Shown here: in pieces, positions 42,869 to 52,041 of the stretch
How the letters are laid out: each line of letters starts with the position of its first letter
Position numbering within the stretch: position 1 is the stretch's first letter
Assembly: GCA_047617985.1 (NCBI GenBank)
Contig: JBLGBS010000002.1
Location: 1-64,000 of the forward strand
DNA length: 64,000 nucleotides
Source: SW-4-43-9 sp047617985
Lineage (GTDB): Archaea > Nanohalarchaeota > Nanosalinia > Nanosalinales > Nanosalinaceae
Direction: 5' to 3'
Program-made: the position numbers and the translations under genes
The notes under the pieces: model-generated
The model's database searches: none
What the model was told of the DNA's origin: nothing
Seen by the model: the letters and a program-made list of their open reading frames with translations, nothing else

Positions 42869-43320
42869 TGAATAAGCTAGCCGTAGGAGTAATTGTCTTG
42901 AGTCTAGCGGTAGGAGCTTCGCCTTTCATAGCCGACCATTTTCTGGTGAAAAATCAGGGTTTCAGTTTTGAGGCCAACGCTACAGCTGTCAATAATACTG
43001 CGAATCAGACCAAGAGGATAGGGATTGTCACTAACTCCAACATGAGGTTTGGTGAAGTCCCGGTAGGCATGAGCGTTGTGAAATTCATGAATGTGTCAAT
43101 GCCGAAAAAAGGTATCTTTGAGGTTAACTCTGTCGGCAATATATCAGAGATGCTTGACTACCAGGAAAGCCAGTATTTTGAAGGAAACAGGGAGATAAGA
43201 ATAGAGTTTAACGGGACAAGACCCGGCTACTACAACGGTAGTGTGGATATAAAAACTCAGGTACCGCTGAATGATATAGGTCAAAGATGGCTGGATACAA
43301 AGTACTCACTGCTTCATTAA
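42865..43320 (+). CDS. Small secreted or anchored beta protein, 152 aa
   Basis: The true start is ATG 42865, overlapping the upstream stop by 4 bases; a longer frame upstream is a shadow of the previous gene. An N-terminal hydrophobic segment (about 4-22) acts as signal or anchor. The rest is one beta-sandwich domain with MRFGEVPVGMSVVKFMNVSMP (about 64-84), as in ASH/HYDIN-type or choice-of-anchor domains, and several sequons. No C-terminal helix is present. It overlaps the next gene by 34 bases, so the four genes from 41762 to 46803 form one compact operon. Confidence 0.75.
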   Translation: MMNKLAVGVIVLSLAVGASPFIADHFLVKNQGFSFEANATAVNNTANQTKRIGIVTNSNMRFGEVPVGMSVVKFMNVSMPKKGIFEVNSVGNISEMLDYQESQYFEGNREIRIEFNGTRPGYYNGSVDIKTQVPLNDIGQRWLDTKYSLLH

Positions 43321-44072
43321 CAGTTCTATTCGCGGTTTCCGGAGCGTCAGCCCTGCAGGTAGATATCAATATCCAGGAAATAACTGATCACGGAGCATAC
43401 GAGTTCGATTACAGAGATAATGTGACTAGTTTCCAGGAAATGAATGTTACAGTCGAGAACCTGGGCTCCATTGGATGTACCTACAGAATGAGAGCGGTTC
43501 TGGAAGGAGAGAACTTTTCTGAAATCGCACATTCGGAAGGATACGAGCTCTGGCCCGGAGATACTGCGCTAATGACAGTCAGACATCTCCCTTTAAACTA
43601 CACAGGAAAGGTTCAGTCGGATGTTTACCTGAATTACTGCGGTCAGGAGAAACTGATCGAACAGGTAAATTACAGTATAGAGAACAGACAATCTACAAAT
43701 AATACTTTGGAGTCCGAAACTCTGGAGGCTAACGCTTCTGGAGCACGGATCCGGACTGAGGAAGTTCAGGAAGGAGTCATGATACCGGAGGAAACCCCTG
43801 CAGGATGGGAGGTTTCCAGCTCAATGGTTGAAGAAGGAGTTGCCAGCGCCAGCTACAGCGCACCGATTTTCGATAAACGCAGAAACATTACCTACAGTGT
43901 AGTTAGACCGGATGGAGAACTTGTTGGAACTACAGATGTTAACCTGAATCCGGAGATAACAGTTACTGAAATGCTGAAGGATAATGTCTGGAAGATTCTT
44001 TTACTTATATCGCTGATGTTTAATCTAGGGCTTTTGTACACACATAAAGTTAAACCTTTAAGTGAGAAATAG
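43287..44072 (+). CDS. Type I membrane surface protein, 261 aa
   Basis: A signal peptide (about 1-22, ending SGASA) is followed by a beta domain with two Cys (about 60 and 113), sequons and a second beta segment (about 165-230). One C-terminal helix (about 236-254) and a short basic tail anchor it. No family was recognised beyond CARDB-like beta architecture (NVTVENLGSIGCTYRMR). It overlaps its neighbours on both sides or nearly so, and probably forms a complex with the other products of this operon. Confidence 0.75.
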   Translation: MAGYKVLTASLTVLFAVSGASALQVDINIQEITDHGAYEFDYRDNVTSFQEMNVTVENLGSIGCTYRMRAVLEGENFSEIAHSEGYELWPGDTALMTVRHLPLNYTGKVQSDVYLNYCGQEKLIEQVNYSIENRQSTNNTLESETLEANASGARIRTEEVQEGVMIPEETPAGWEVSSSMVEEGVASASYSAPIFDKRRNITYSVVRPDGELVGTTDVNLNPEITVTEMLKDNVWKILLLISLMFNLGLLYTHKVKPLSEK

Positions 44073-44085
44073 CCAATTACTTACA

Positions 44086-46803
44086 ATGATCAAGGATTCA
44101 GGCCTTAAAGCGAGAGCGATTTTTCTTGGAGCGCTCGTTCTACTTGCTTCCGGACAGGCAGTCGCCGCAAGCATAACTCTTCAGGATGACACTGTTTGGC
44201 TGCACGACAATCAGGAAAAAACGGTGAACGGAGAGGTTCAGTGCCAGAACGGCAACAGTGTTTCATCACTTCAAATTGTCTTCCCTGATGAGAGTTCAAC
44301 AACTGTAAATCAGGATCTGGAAAGTGGTGACAGCTTTACATACAATCTAGAAAACGGTAATCCGGAAGGCGTATACGAAACAGTACTTGAATGCAGTGGA
44401 GGCAATTCAGACAGCAAAGAATTTACAGCCCTACAGTTACATGTTGCAAAGATTTCACCAAGCGAAGAGCTAGAGCGGTTTAGAGGAGATCAAATCACTG
44501 CCGATATCCGAGCCAGAGTAAACGGTTCTTCAGGCAATAAGTTCTCGCTTAATAACGCTGATTTCATGATGACTCTTTACGATACCGAACCGGTACCTCT
44601 AGAGAGTATAAGAGAGGTCAAGTCTTCTTCCGCGGAGAATGTTTACAGTATTGAAGGAGATATACCTCAGGATATCGAACCTGGTTCGAAGTTCCTCGAG
44701 TCGTCAGTCACCTACACTCCTGAAAGCGCTGAAGAGCCCATAAACGTAAACATAGAAGGTTTCTCAGTTGTAGTTGAAAAATCATGGAATTTTGATATAA
44801 CAAACAGGACGCCGGACAGATCGATAATAAACTACCAGAATGTAAATGATCTCACCCTGGAGACAGATATAACCTACAAAGGAGAGCCGGAAAATACTCT
44901 CAGCTCCAGTGATTTCTACCTTACAGTAAAGGACAGCAACGGAACTGTGTTTAATGATTTCGAGAGGAAGAAATGGATTTCTTCAAGCCTCCAGGGATCA
45001 AACGGAGAGTACGAGCTAAAGCTCTCAAATATTCCTTCACTGCCGAAAGGCGAGTACAACTGGGTTGTAGGACTTGACAAGGATGAAGGACAGAAGATAG
45101 TAGAACTACCGGTATACAACTACTTGTTTTTGAGCGGAACTATTCACGATGCTCAGGGGAAAGGTGTCGACTCTGAAATTTTAATTGGAAGTGATTCTGC
45201 GGTAGCAAAGCAGTTCAATGCAGATGATGGGGAGTACCGTGGGAGAGTGCTTCCTGGACGCTACAACTTCACAGTTAACTTCCCAGAGCTTTCCGCCACT
45301 TTCAACGATGTAGAGCTGGAAGAAGGCGTTCGTGGAAGTATAAGATACGATGAAATCCCTCAGGGAGATGTTGAGGGTGTTCTGGAAGGTATATCTGTAG
45401 TAAACGCAGTAGGTGTGGTTTTCGGTTACCCGGTAAGCGGTGAAGTAACAATGGACATGTCCTACGATCCTTCAGGTGTCAGTTTTGATAATGCCCGGGT
45501 TGTGGAGTGCAAGAGATGGCTTCTCAACAGAGAGTGCTGGGGAGAGTGGAATACGCTCAATCGATCTGAGGTAACGCTTTATCCTACTGTTGGAAGAGCA
45601 GAGTTTGAAGGAGAGGCAGTAAATATATCTGGTGGAAGAAAAAAAGTTATGAGCGCGTATATGATTGTACGAAACACAGAGTTAACGCTTGAGAATATGA
45701 ACATGGAGATGGGCCGGCAGGAATTAGGTTCTACGCAGAGCGTTGACGGTAAGATTGCCACTCCAAGCGGAGAGAGTGTCGGAGGTGTGGATGTGGAGAT
45801 ATCTATAGTACAGGAGGATGAGGTAATTGAAACCAGTACCACTCAAACAAACACCAATGGCAACTTTGGGACACGGATCAACTTACCGGAGGAGGAAGGT
45901 ATCTACAGCGTCGAAGTTGAGGCTCAGAGAGATCCTTACCAGGGATTCGAAACCACACTTTCAGGTAATATTGAGACATTCATCAGGAAATCGGTATCTG
46001 TGAATGTGCCGGAGGATGTAGAGTTTTACCCCGGTGAAAGCTCCCAGACCACCTTCACAGTGGTTAACGATGGTCAGGCAGATGCAACAAATGTCAAACT
46101 TAGGATTAACGGCCTGAAAAATACATGGTACGAATTCGATCAGGCGTCCTGGAGTTCAATTGAACCTGGTGGTTCACGGGAAGCCACTATGACAGTTGAA
46201 TTACCTGCGGATTACTGCGGAGACCAGTGTACAGAGTACCCAACATTCAATGCTGAAGTTGTGGCAACATCGGATGAGGAATCCGTAAATGATATAGAAT
46301 CAGTTCAATCAGTTGTTACAAAGGAGAGAAGTGTGAACTCATCACAGCCCTCTGAGTCAGAAGATCAGGAGTCGAGCTTCTCAATGCCTGATGTTGAAGG
46401 AGCAACCGGAAAGTTCCTACAGCAGAGAAGCAGTCTGAATATAGCTCTCGGTCTTGCAACAGTGTTTATTCTAGCTCTGGCGGTTTCAGTCAAGAAAAAG
46501 AAGGAATCGGATTCAGGTAGAAACAGGTTGAACAACGGCGGAGGATCCAGACCGGTTCAGAACTCATCTTCAAGGTCTGTCTCGAAACCGGATGTAGGTT
46601 CTAAGGATGATGAAGCAGTAGAGCAGGAGGAACCAGGTGAGCGTCAGGCTGAGGAAGAATCAGGTGATGATGAGGCGACTAAGCACCAGGAAAGTTCAGA
46701 GGAAGAAAATGAAGAATCGGAAAGCTCCCATAAATGCAGTGTATGTGGAGAACAGTTTGATACCGACTCAGCTCTGGAGCTTCACGAGCAGGCGATGCAT
46801 TAA
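44086..46803 (+). CDS. Large type I membrane protein with cytoplasmic C2H2 zinc finger
   Basis: About 905 aa. ATG 44086 is preferred over the GTG at 44062 because the signal peptide (MIKDSGLKARAIFLGALVLLAS...) then has the usual length. Outside are Ig-like domains, two carboxypeptidase-regulatory-like beta modules (one with LSGTIHDAQGKGVD, one with VDGKIATPSGESVGG) and a NEW3/CARDB-like domain near the membrane. TGKFLQQ and one helix follow, then a basic KKKKE stop and an 80-residue acidic tail ending in a perfect finger, C-x2-C-x12-H-x4-H, the last residue being His. A zinc finger on the inner tail of a surface protein is unusual; it may recruit an inner scaffold or nucleic acid. Confidence 0.85.
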   Translation: MIKDSGLKARAIFLGALVLLASGQAVAASITLQDDTVWLHDNQEKTVNGEVQCQNGNSVSSLQIVFPDESSTTVNQDLESGDSFTYNLENGNPEGVYETVLECSGGNSDSKEFTALQLHVAKISPSEELERFRGDQITADIRARVNGSSGNKFSLNNADFMMTLYDTEPVPLESIREVKSSSAENVYSIEGDIPQDIEPGSKFLESSVTYTPESAEEPINVNIEGFSVVVEKSWNFDITNRTPDRSIINYQNVNDLTLETDITYKGEPENTLSSSDFYLTVKDSNGTVFNDFERKKWISSSLQGSNGEYELKLSNIPSLPKGEYNWVVGLDKDEGQKIVELPVYNYLFLSGTIHDAQGKGVDSEILIGSDSAVAKQFNADDGEYRGRVLPGRYNFTVNFPELSATFNDVELEEGVRGSIRYDEIPQGDVEGVLEGISVVNAVGVVFGYPVSGEVTMDMSYDPSGVSFDNARVVECKRWLLNRECWGEWNTLNRSEVTLYPTVGRAEFEGEAVNISGGRKKVMSAYMIVRNTELTLENMNMEMGRQELGSTQSVDGKIATPSGESVGGVDVEISIVQEDEVIETSTTQTNTNGNFGTRINLPEEEGIYSVEVEAQRDPYQGFETTLSGNIETFIRKSVSVNVPEDVEFYPGESSQTTFTVVNDGQADATNVKLRINGLKNTWYEFDQASWSSIEPGGSREATMTVELPADYCGDQCTEYPTFNAEVVATSDEESVNDIESVQSVVTKERSVNSSQPSESEDQESSFSMPDVEGATGKFLQQRSSLNIALGLATVFILALAVSVKKKKESDSGRNRLNNGGGSRPVQNSSSRSVSKPDVGSKDDEAVEQEEPGERQAEEESGDDEATKHQESSEEENEESESSHKCSVCGEQFDTDSALELHEQAMH

Positions 46804-47582
46804 CTCTGGAAAGCTCTTTTGACCTGTTTTACCTTTCTCTTTAGCTTCGGAAAGCTTGGTCTTTCGAACTCTTTGCCCTCCAGCGATGCAGCTAATTCAT
46901 TTATTTCAAGAGATGCTTCAGCAAGAGGTTCGTACAGAACCAGTGGCTGGTTCTCGAACAGGCTTCTCTTCATCTCCTTGTCGTAAGGTATTTTCGACAT
47001 TATGTGGGATTCGGTCATCATCTCCACTTCTCTCTCGACAAGCTCCATTTCAGGGTTGTCCTCGACCATGTTCAGGACTGTTCCGAGTACCGGTTGCCTC
47101 ATGTTCTTTGCTTTTTCTATTATTTGAGCTGCGTTAATCCCTGCTGTCTGAGTTGGGGTTGTAACTATCATTATTTCGTCGCACGCCCCGATTATTGATT
47201 CGACAGTATTGTTTAGACCTGGAGGGCAGTCGACGAGAACATAGTCTGATTCTGAAGCTGCTTCCTCTAGGATATGTCTTAGATGGGTTGTGTCAGGTTC
47301 CACATCGGTTATGCTGTTTGATGCGGATATTACTTTGATCCCTGTTGGGTGTCTGAAGATTGCTGAGGACGGTTCTGCATCTCCTTCAAGTACTTCCTGT
47401 ATCTTGACGGGATGGTCGTATCTTCCAAGGTAGACTCCCAGGTTGGAGGCCGAGAAATCAGTATCTACAACTGTAACTTCGGCGCCCTGCTGTTTGAGAG
47501 CTATTCCGAGGTTTACGCACATGCTTGTTTTCCCTACTCCGCCTTTTCCGGATATCATCCCGATAATCCTGCCGTCACTCAT
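46800..47582 (-). CDS. minD: MinD/ParA-type P-loop ATPase
   Basis: About 260 aa of the Mrp/MinD class with deviant Walker A SGKGGVGKTS (near residue 11-20 from the ATG at 47582), the switch DTDFSASNLG and VDCPPGLNN. The last 35 residues are basic (KLKRKVKQVKRAF), which may be an amphipathic membrane-targeting helix as in MinD. Archaeal MinD-like proteins position pili, archaella or chemoreceptors or serve other roles; no MinE exists. The TTG at 47591 is an alternative start, but a TATA element (47607-47622) fits ATG 47582. It overlaps the zinc finger gene stop by 4 bases, converging. Confidence 0.9.
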   Translation of the reverse strand: MSDGRIIGMISGKGGVGKTSMCVNLGIALKQQGAEVTVVDTDFSASNLGVYLGRYDHPVKIQEVLEGDAEPSSAIFRHPTGIKVISASNSITDVEPDTTHLRHILEEAASESDYVLVDCPPGLNNTVESIIGACDEIMIVTTPTQTAGINAAQIIEKAKNMRQPVLGTVLNMVEDNPEMELVEREVEMMTESHIMSKIPYDKEMKRSLFENQPLVLYEPLAEASLEINELAASLEGKEFERPSFPKLKRKVKQVKRAFQS

Positions 47583-47653
47583 TACAGTCAAAACTTGGTT
47601 CTGACGGTTAATAAATTAAATTGACTTCGGTTTCGAAACTACTACTTCAAACA

Positions 47654-47666
47654 GGTATTTAATATT
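47654..47666 (+). promoter_or_regulatory. TATA element for the gene at 47688
   Basis: GGTATTTAATATT is centred about 28 bases upstream of the ATG at 47688. Confidence 0.45.
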
Positions 47667-47687
47667 AATTACCTACAAGAAGTAATT

Positions 47688-48098
47688 ATGACTAAGTTTT
47701 GGGCCGTAGTAACAGTACTAATCGCAGTCGGACTTGGGCTTCTACTAGCCCAGGAAGCAAACCCGGTGAACTTCACAGATCTTGAGACCGAATGCAGGTA
47801 CGACAGAGGTACAGTGTCCCAGATGGACGTTCGCCACGATAGACTTTACTTTTCCGGACATTTCCCTGTTCAGAACCCTGAAGCAGATCTAAGCTACGCA
47901 TTTAGCCAGAGCAACGATCATGTTACACTGAATATTCAGAAGACAGGGGATACACAGTTGACATCCTTTGTTGATGACTGCAAAGCAGTGGCAGTCTACG
48001 AAGGTTCAATGAGAGATCAGCTTGAGCCAGGCAGATACACTGTAACTGTGAAGCATGCTGGGGAAGAAGTAGATAAGAGAATAATAAGAATAGGTTAA
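47688..48098 (+). CDS. Small anchored beta-rich protein, 136 aa
   Basis: No family recognised. A hydrophobic N-terminus (about 4-21) is followed by an outside beta-sandwich-like domain with two cysteines (in TECRYDRG and DDCKAV), probably one disulfide, and an EPGRYTVTVKHAGEEV segment typical of Ig-like or bacterial surface folds. It is a monocistronic, apparently leaderless gene between minD and the convergent PEP synthase gene. Confidence 0.75.
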   Translation: MTKFWAVVTVLIAVGLGLLLAQEANPVNFTDLETECRYDRGTVSQMDVRHDRLYFSGHFPVQNPEADLSYAFSQSNDHVTLNIQKTGDTQLTSFVDDCKAVAVYEGSMRDQLEPGRYTVTVKHAGEEVDKRIIRIG

Positions 48099-48109
48099 GA
48101 GGAAGTCAT

Positions 48110-50638
48110 TTACTTTTTCAACCGGTAGACAACCTCTCCATCTTTATTTTCTACTTCTATCTTATCCTCCTTCGCAAGCCATCCAAGGGCTTGATGAAGA
48201 GAGCTGTCATCTATTTTCGAGGAAGTGTAGCTCAGAAGTTTTGAAGCCGTTGCCTTTCCGTGAGACTCCAGAGTATCGTACACCCTCCCGGCTGGGGTTC
48301 CAACCATTCCGTCGATACTGAACTTGTAGGTATCAGGACTTTCATCAACTCCTTCCTCTGCCTCAGCTACCTTCATAATTGTCTCAAGTGCTACATCGGG
48401 CGAGACTGAGATCGCATCAATGTTGTTTTTCACTAGGAACTCGGCATATCCTTCATGGGTTGACGGTGCGTCCCCGCATATTCCTACATGCCGATTTTTT
48501 GCATGAGCTCCCTGGATAAGCTTTTGGATTGATTCTTTGACGGCAGGATCTCTCTCATCGAAAAGCTCTTTCAGCTTGTCTGAGTTCCTGTCAACTCCAA
48601 GGGTTAACTGTGTAAGGTCGTTAGTTCCAACCGAGAAACCATCAAATACTTCCGCGAACTCTTCAGCTCTTATGATGTTAGCAGGTATCTCCGCCATAAC
48701 ATATACTTCTACGTCTCCCTTATCCAGTCCGTACTCCTTCATCTTGGCTCTGACGTTTTTCCCTTCATCGACCGTTCTGCAGAACGGAACCATTATAGTG
48801 AGGTTATCAAGTCCCAGGTCGTCTATCGCCTTTCTAAGTGCCTTGCATTCAAGCTCGAAGGCTTTTGAGAAGACTTCGTCGTAGTACCTTGATGCACCTC
48901 TAAAACCCAGCATCGGGTTGGCTTCATCCGGTTCGAATTTTTCACCGCCTTCCAGCTGTGCATACTCATCGGATTTGAAATCAGATAACCTGACTACTAC
49001 CTGATCCGGATAGAATGCAGCTCCAATCTTTCCAAGTCCGGATCTCAGAGCTCTGACGTATTCGTCCTCCCGCTCTTCCTCTATCAATTTCAGTGGGTGT
49101 TCGCCGACGTGTGAGGAGATTATGAACTCCTCTCTCGCCAGTCCGACACCGTTGACCGGGAGCTGAGCTACATGGAAGACCTCGCTTGGCTCTCCAATGT
49201 TTACCTGGACGTCTGTCTCGGTATCTGGTATGCTGTCAAGGTGATGTTCATCAATATCAAACTCAAGCTCTCCTTCCCAGATCTTTCCTGTCGAGCTACT
49301 GCAGTCAACAGTTACTTCTTGGCCGTCACTGAGCTTGGAAGTTGCGTTTTCTGTTCCAATTACCGCCGGCACACCAATTTCTCTAGAAACAATCGCTGCG
49401 TGACTGGTTCGGCCTCCTTTGTTCGTGATGATCGCACCAGCCTTCTTCATGATCGGTTCCCAGTCTGGGTCGGTCATATCTGTTACCAGAACTTCTCCTT
49501 CCTCGAACTGGTCGATCTCCTTTGGGGAGCTCAGCACATGCGCCTTTCCTTTCCCAATCTTCGAACCTATTGATTCCCCCTCCAGGATTACTTCTGATTC
49601 CTCCTGGAGTTTGTACTCTTCAATTACATTTTCGTCTTTCTCTGCCTGGACTGTTTCGGGTCGGGCCTGGACAATGTACATTTCCTTGGTTTGGCCATCG
49701 TAAACCCACTCAATATCCATAGGTTTGTCGTAGTGTTCTTCGATTCTGACTGCGTAGCGAGCCAGCTCTTTCACCTGGTTGTCGGTTATGCAGAATTTTT
49801 CTCTATCATTTTTCGGTACTTTTTTCTCAACGTTTTCTTCTCCATCTCCTTCCTCGTGTTCATCGTTTCTAACGAGCTTGACTTCTTTGTCACCAAGTTT
49901 TCTCTCGATAATTCCGAAGTTCTCTTTGAACACAGTGAACTCATCGGGATTGACCTCTCCCAGAACTACATACTCTCCCAGGCCGTAGCTCCCGTTTATA
50001 GTTACAACGTTGTCGAATCCTGAGTCCGGGTCTAATGTGAACATTACACCCGCAGCTCCGATATCGGAGCGACCCATTTTCTGGACAACCGCACTTAACT
50101 TCACATCGAAATGTGAGAATCCTTTATCTTCTCTGTAGGAGATAGCTCTATTTGTGAATAGAGAGGCGTAGCAGTCTTTGATCCTCTTGACCAGATCTTT
50201 CTTCCCGGAAACGTTCAGGTAGGTCTCCTGCTGTCCCGCGAAAGATGCTCCCGGTAGATCCTCTGCGGTAGCTGATGACCTCACAGCTACTTCCGGGTTG
50301 TCGACTCCCAGCTTTTCCTCAAGTTCTTCGTATGATTTTACGAAGTCTTTCCGCAAGTCCTCCGGCATATCCGCTTCTTTGATGTGAGCTCTGATCTTCT
50401 CTCCACGTCTCTGGAGATCGGTCACATCGTCTGTGTCTAAACCGTCCAGAAGATTCTCAATTTTGTCTCTTAAATCTGTATCATGGATGAAGCGATCGTA
50501 TGCATCGCTTGTAGTTGCAAACCCAGGAAGAACCGGTACTTCAACCTCATTTCTGAGCTCTCCTAGGTTTGCGCTTTTTCCTCCTACGCGGGAGGTATCG
50601 TCTGCGTTAATATTCTCGAACCAGAGGACATTTGTCAT
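48110..50638 (-). CDS. ppsA: Phosphoenolpyruvate synthase with C-terminal winged helix
   Basis: Makes PEP from pyruvate, ATP and water for gluconeogenesis. The order is standard: N-terminal ATP-binding domain (1-330) with RSSATAEDLPGASFAGQQ (120-137), phosphohistidine domain with GGRTSHAAIVSRE (His413), and the TIM-barrel PEP domain with GTNDLTQLTLGVDR (671-684) and active Cys721 in GICGDAPS. After residue about 770 an extra domain follows: TPAGRVYDTLESHGKATASK and ALGWLAKEDKIEVE, which reads as a DUF2582-type winged helix. Total 842 aa versus about 760-790 usually. An acidic insertion occurs at about 258-280. A TATA box (minus TTTTTTATATG, 50661-50671) is 28 bases upstream, so it is leaderless. 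Confidence 0.95.
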   Translation of the reverse strand: MTNVLWFENINADDTSRVGGKSANLGELRNEVEVPVLPGFATTSDAYDRFIHDTDLRDKIENLLDGLDTDDVTDLQRRGEKIRAHIKEADMPEDLRKDFVKSYEELEEKLGVDNPEVAVRSSATAEDLPGASFAGQQETYLNVSGKKDLVKRIKDCYASLFTNRAISYREDKGFSHFDVKLSAVVQKMGRSDIGAAGVMFTLDPDSGFDNVVTINGSYGLGEYVVLGEVNPDEFTVFKENFGIIERKLGDKEVKLVRNDEHEEGDGEENVEKKVPKNDREKFCITDNQVKELARYAVRIEEHYDKPMDIEWVYDGQTKEMYIVQARPETVQAEKDENVIEEYKLQEESEVILEGESIGSKIGKGKAHVLSSPKEIDQFEEGEVLVTDMTDPDWEPIMKKAGAIITNKGGRTSHAAIVSREIGVPAVIGTENATSKLSDGQEVTVDCSSSTGKIWEGELEFDIDEHHLDSIPDTETDVQVNIGEPSEVFHVAQLPVNGVGLAREEFIISSHVGEHPLKLIEEEREDEYVRALRSGLGKIGAAFYPDQVVVRLSDFKSDEYAQLEGGEKFEPDEANPMLGFRGASRYYDEVFSKAFELECKALRKAIDDLGLDNLTIMVPFCRTVDEGKNVRAKMKEYGLDKGDVEVYVMAEIPANIIRAEEFAEVFDGFSVGTNDLTQLTLGVDRNSDKLKELFDERDPAVKESIQKLIQGAHAKNRHVGICGDAPSTHEGYAEFLVKNNIDAISVSPDVALETIMKVAEAEEGVDESPDTYKFSIDGMVGTPAGRVYDTLESHGKATASKLLSYTSSKIDDSSLHQALGWLAKEDKIEVENKDGEVVYRLKK

Positions 50639-50660
50639 GGCTAAAAATTCGGCTAGCCCG

Positions 50661-50671
50661 CATATAAAAAA
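50661..50671 (-). promoter_or_regulatory. TATA box for ppsA
   Basis: Plus CATATAAAAAA, minus TTTTTTATATG, centred 28 bases from the ATG at 50638. Confidence 0.55.
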
Positions 50672-50712
50672 CGCGTTGTGATCCTCTAGTGGAAATTTGC
50701 AGGAAGGAAGCT

Positions 50713-50721
50713 GATTTTAAC
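50713..50721 (+). promoter_or_regulatory. TATA element for the pilin-like operon
   Basis: GATTTTAAC is centred 26 bases upstream of the GTG at 50743 and is the reason for placing the pilin start there rather than at the GTG 50689. Confidence 0.5.
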
Positions 50722-50742
50722 GGTCTTGAGAAATGTCTAGGT

Positions 50743-51150
50743 GTGAAAGGACAGGCAGCGATCGAGTACATGACAGTATTTGGGATAGCACTGCTCCTGG
50801 CAGCGCCTTTTGTGATGAAAGCGCAGTCCTCTATAATGGAGATTCAGTCCAAGTCGAGCTTTGTATCTATGCAGGATTCTCTAAACGATATTGATGTAGC
50901 TGTCAGAACTGTAAGTGCTTCCGGTGAACCGGCTGCCAGAACTTTTGAGGTTAGAATCCCGGAAAGTGTCAATGAGACAGATATCCGGGAACAAAACATA
51001 GTGGTTCGCCTGAACACTCCTACGGGTACTGAAAGGCTTTCCCGAAATTTTGAGACCAATCTGACCGGGAACCTGCCTTCTGAACCAGGTCTGTACCTTT
51101 TGAGGGTTAGAGCAGAAGCCGGCGAAGTAGATCTGGAGGTGGTTTCATGA
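50743..51150 (+). CDS. Type IV pilin-like protein with class III signal peptide
   Basis: Starting at GTG 50743 gives MKGQAAIEYM..., a textbook archaeal class III signal (cut before Gln, then the hydrophobic helix TVFGIALLLAAPFVM). About 135 aa; the remaining domain is a beta-rich head. An upstream GTG at 50689 would add 18 residues and displace the signal from the N-terminus, so I reject it. It is first of five + strand pilin-like genes (50743-55143), with its stop overlapping the next ATG. It would be processed by the A24 peptidase at 60338. Confidence 0.85.
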   Translation: MKGQAAIEYMTVFGIALLLAAPFVMKAQSSIMEIQSKSSFVSMQDSLNDIDVAVRTVSASGEPAARTFEVRIPESVNETDIREQNIVVRLNTPTGTERLSRNFETNLTGNLPSEPGLYLLRVRAEAGEVDLEVVS

Positions 51151-51551
51151 GGAAAGGACAGAGCTCTCTGGAGTTTCTGGCAATGGTTTCCCTCTCAATG
51201 CTGATTCTTGCTTCCCTGTACTCTCTTATGGCTGAAAAACAGCAGGACACTGTGAAATTCCAGCAGGACAAGAATGCAGAGTACGTTTCCGAGAAAGTAG
51301 CTTTCGAGGTTGAGATGGCTCTTGTTCAGGGAGAAGGATACTCCCGTGTTTTCAGCCTCCCTGCCAGGATCGGAGGATCCAATTATTCGATCAGCGTCGG
51401 CAGTGGCGAGGTTTTCACTCAGTGGGGAGACAGCTCTCTCTACCGGTTAAGCCGTTATCAGGGAGAGGAAATGGTTCTAAATGTTGATCATGAATCTCAG
51501 GTTTTCAGAGTTAAACACAACTCTTCGGGGGTGTCGATAGTTGAACAGTAG
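51147..51551 (+). CDS. Type IV pilin-like protein, class III signal
   Basis: 134 aa starting MRKGQSSLEFL, again a class III processing site (RKG then QSSLEF) and a hydrophobic helix to about residue 29, then a helical/beta head. It overlaps the previous gene by 4 bases. The small size suggests a minor pilin or a subunit that primes the pilus tip. Confidence 0.85.
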   Translation: MRKGQSSLEFLAMVSLSMLILASLYSLMAEKQQDTVKFQQDKNAEYVSEKVAFEVEMALVQGEGYSRVFSLPARIGGSNYSISVGSGEVFTQWGDSSLYRLSRYQGEEMVLNVDHESQVFRVKHNSSGVSIVEQ

Positions 51552-52041
51552 ATCTGGTCAGTCATTTATGCCGGATTTTCTGGCCAGCCTGGCGCTTTTC
51601 GGGGTTGTTGTTTCAATCTTTCTTTTCTCCTGGAACTCTGTTATCTCCAATCAGGGTGATTTCTCAGAGTCAGATCAGATGAGGTCAGAGGCGTACTACA
51701 CGGCTACGTTCCTGGTTTCCACTCCTGGTTATCCCGAGAACTGGAACAGCTCCACAGTGGAGGTGCCGGGGTTCGCCTCATCGGATAATATACTCAAGCC
51801 GGATAAGCTGTCAGAGTTCAGAAATCTTTCCTACAGTCAGCAGAAACTGCTCCTTCAGGCTCAGGACTACAGAATGGTTTTCCGGAACTCCTCTGGGGTT
51901 ATCGAACTGGAAGGAGAACCGCTCGAGTACGGAAAGGAGCCTGAAAACGCTTCAAACGCTGTTGTTATAAACCGCAACGTGCTTATCGACTTTCCGGTCG
52001 AGAGACAGGAGGCGGAGATGAGGTATGTGGTATGGAACTGA
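51541..52041 (+). CDS. Pilin-like protein with TTG start
   Basis: 166 aa. TTG at 51541, overlapping the previous stop by 11 bases, gives MNSRSGQSFMPDFLASLALFGVVVSIF, a pilin-type N-terminus in which SGQ replaces KGQ and Asp replaces the Glu5 that is usual. The hydrophobic helix ends near residue 32, followed by a sequon-bearing head domain. No ATG lies upstream in frame. It overlaps the next gene by 10 bases. Minor pilin is the likely role. Confidence 0.75.
   Translation: MNSRSGQSFMPDFLASLALFGVVVSIFLFSWNSVISNQGDFSESDQMRSEAYYTATFLVSTPGYPENWNSSTVEVPGFASSDNILKPDKLSEFRNLSYSQQKLLLQAQDYRMVFRNSSGVIELEGEPLEYGKEPENASNAVVINRNVLIDFPVERQEAEMRYVVWN

Noticed and set aside
50689..50742. Eighteen additional codons (GTG start) before the first pilin
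   Set aside because: They would bury the class III signal peptide; the TATA position fits the GTG at 50743.
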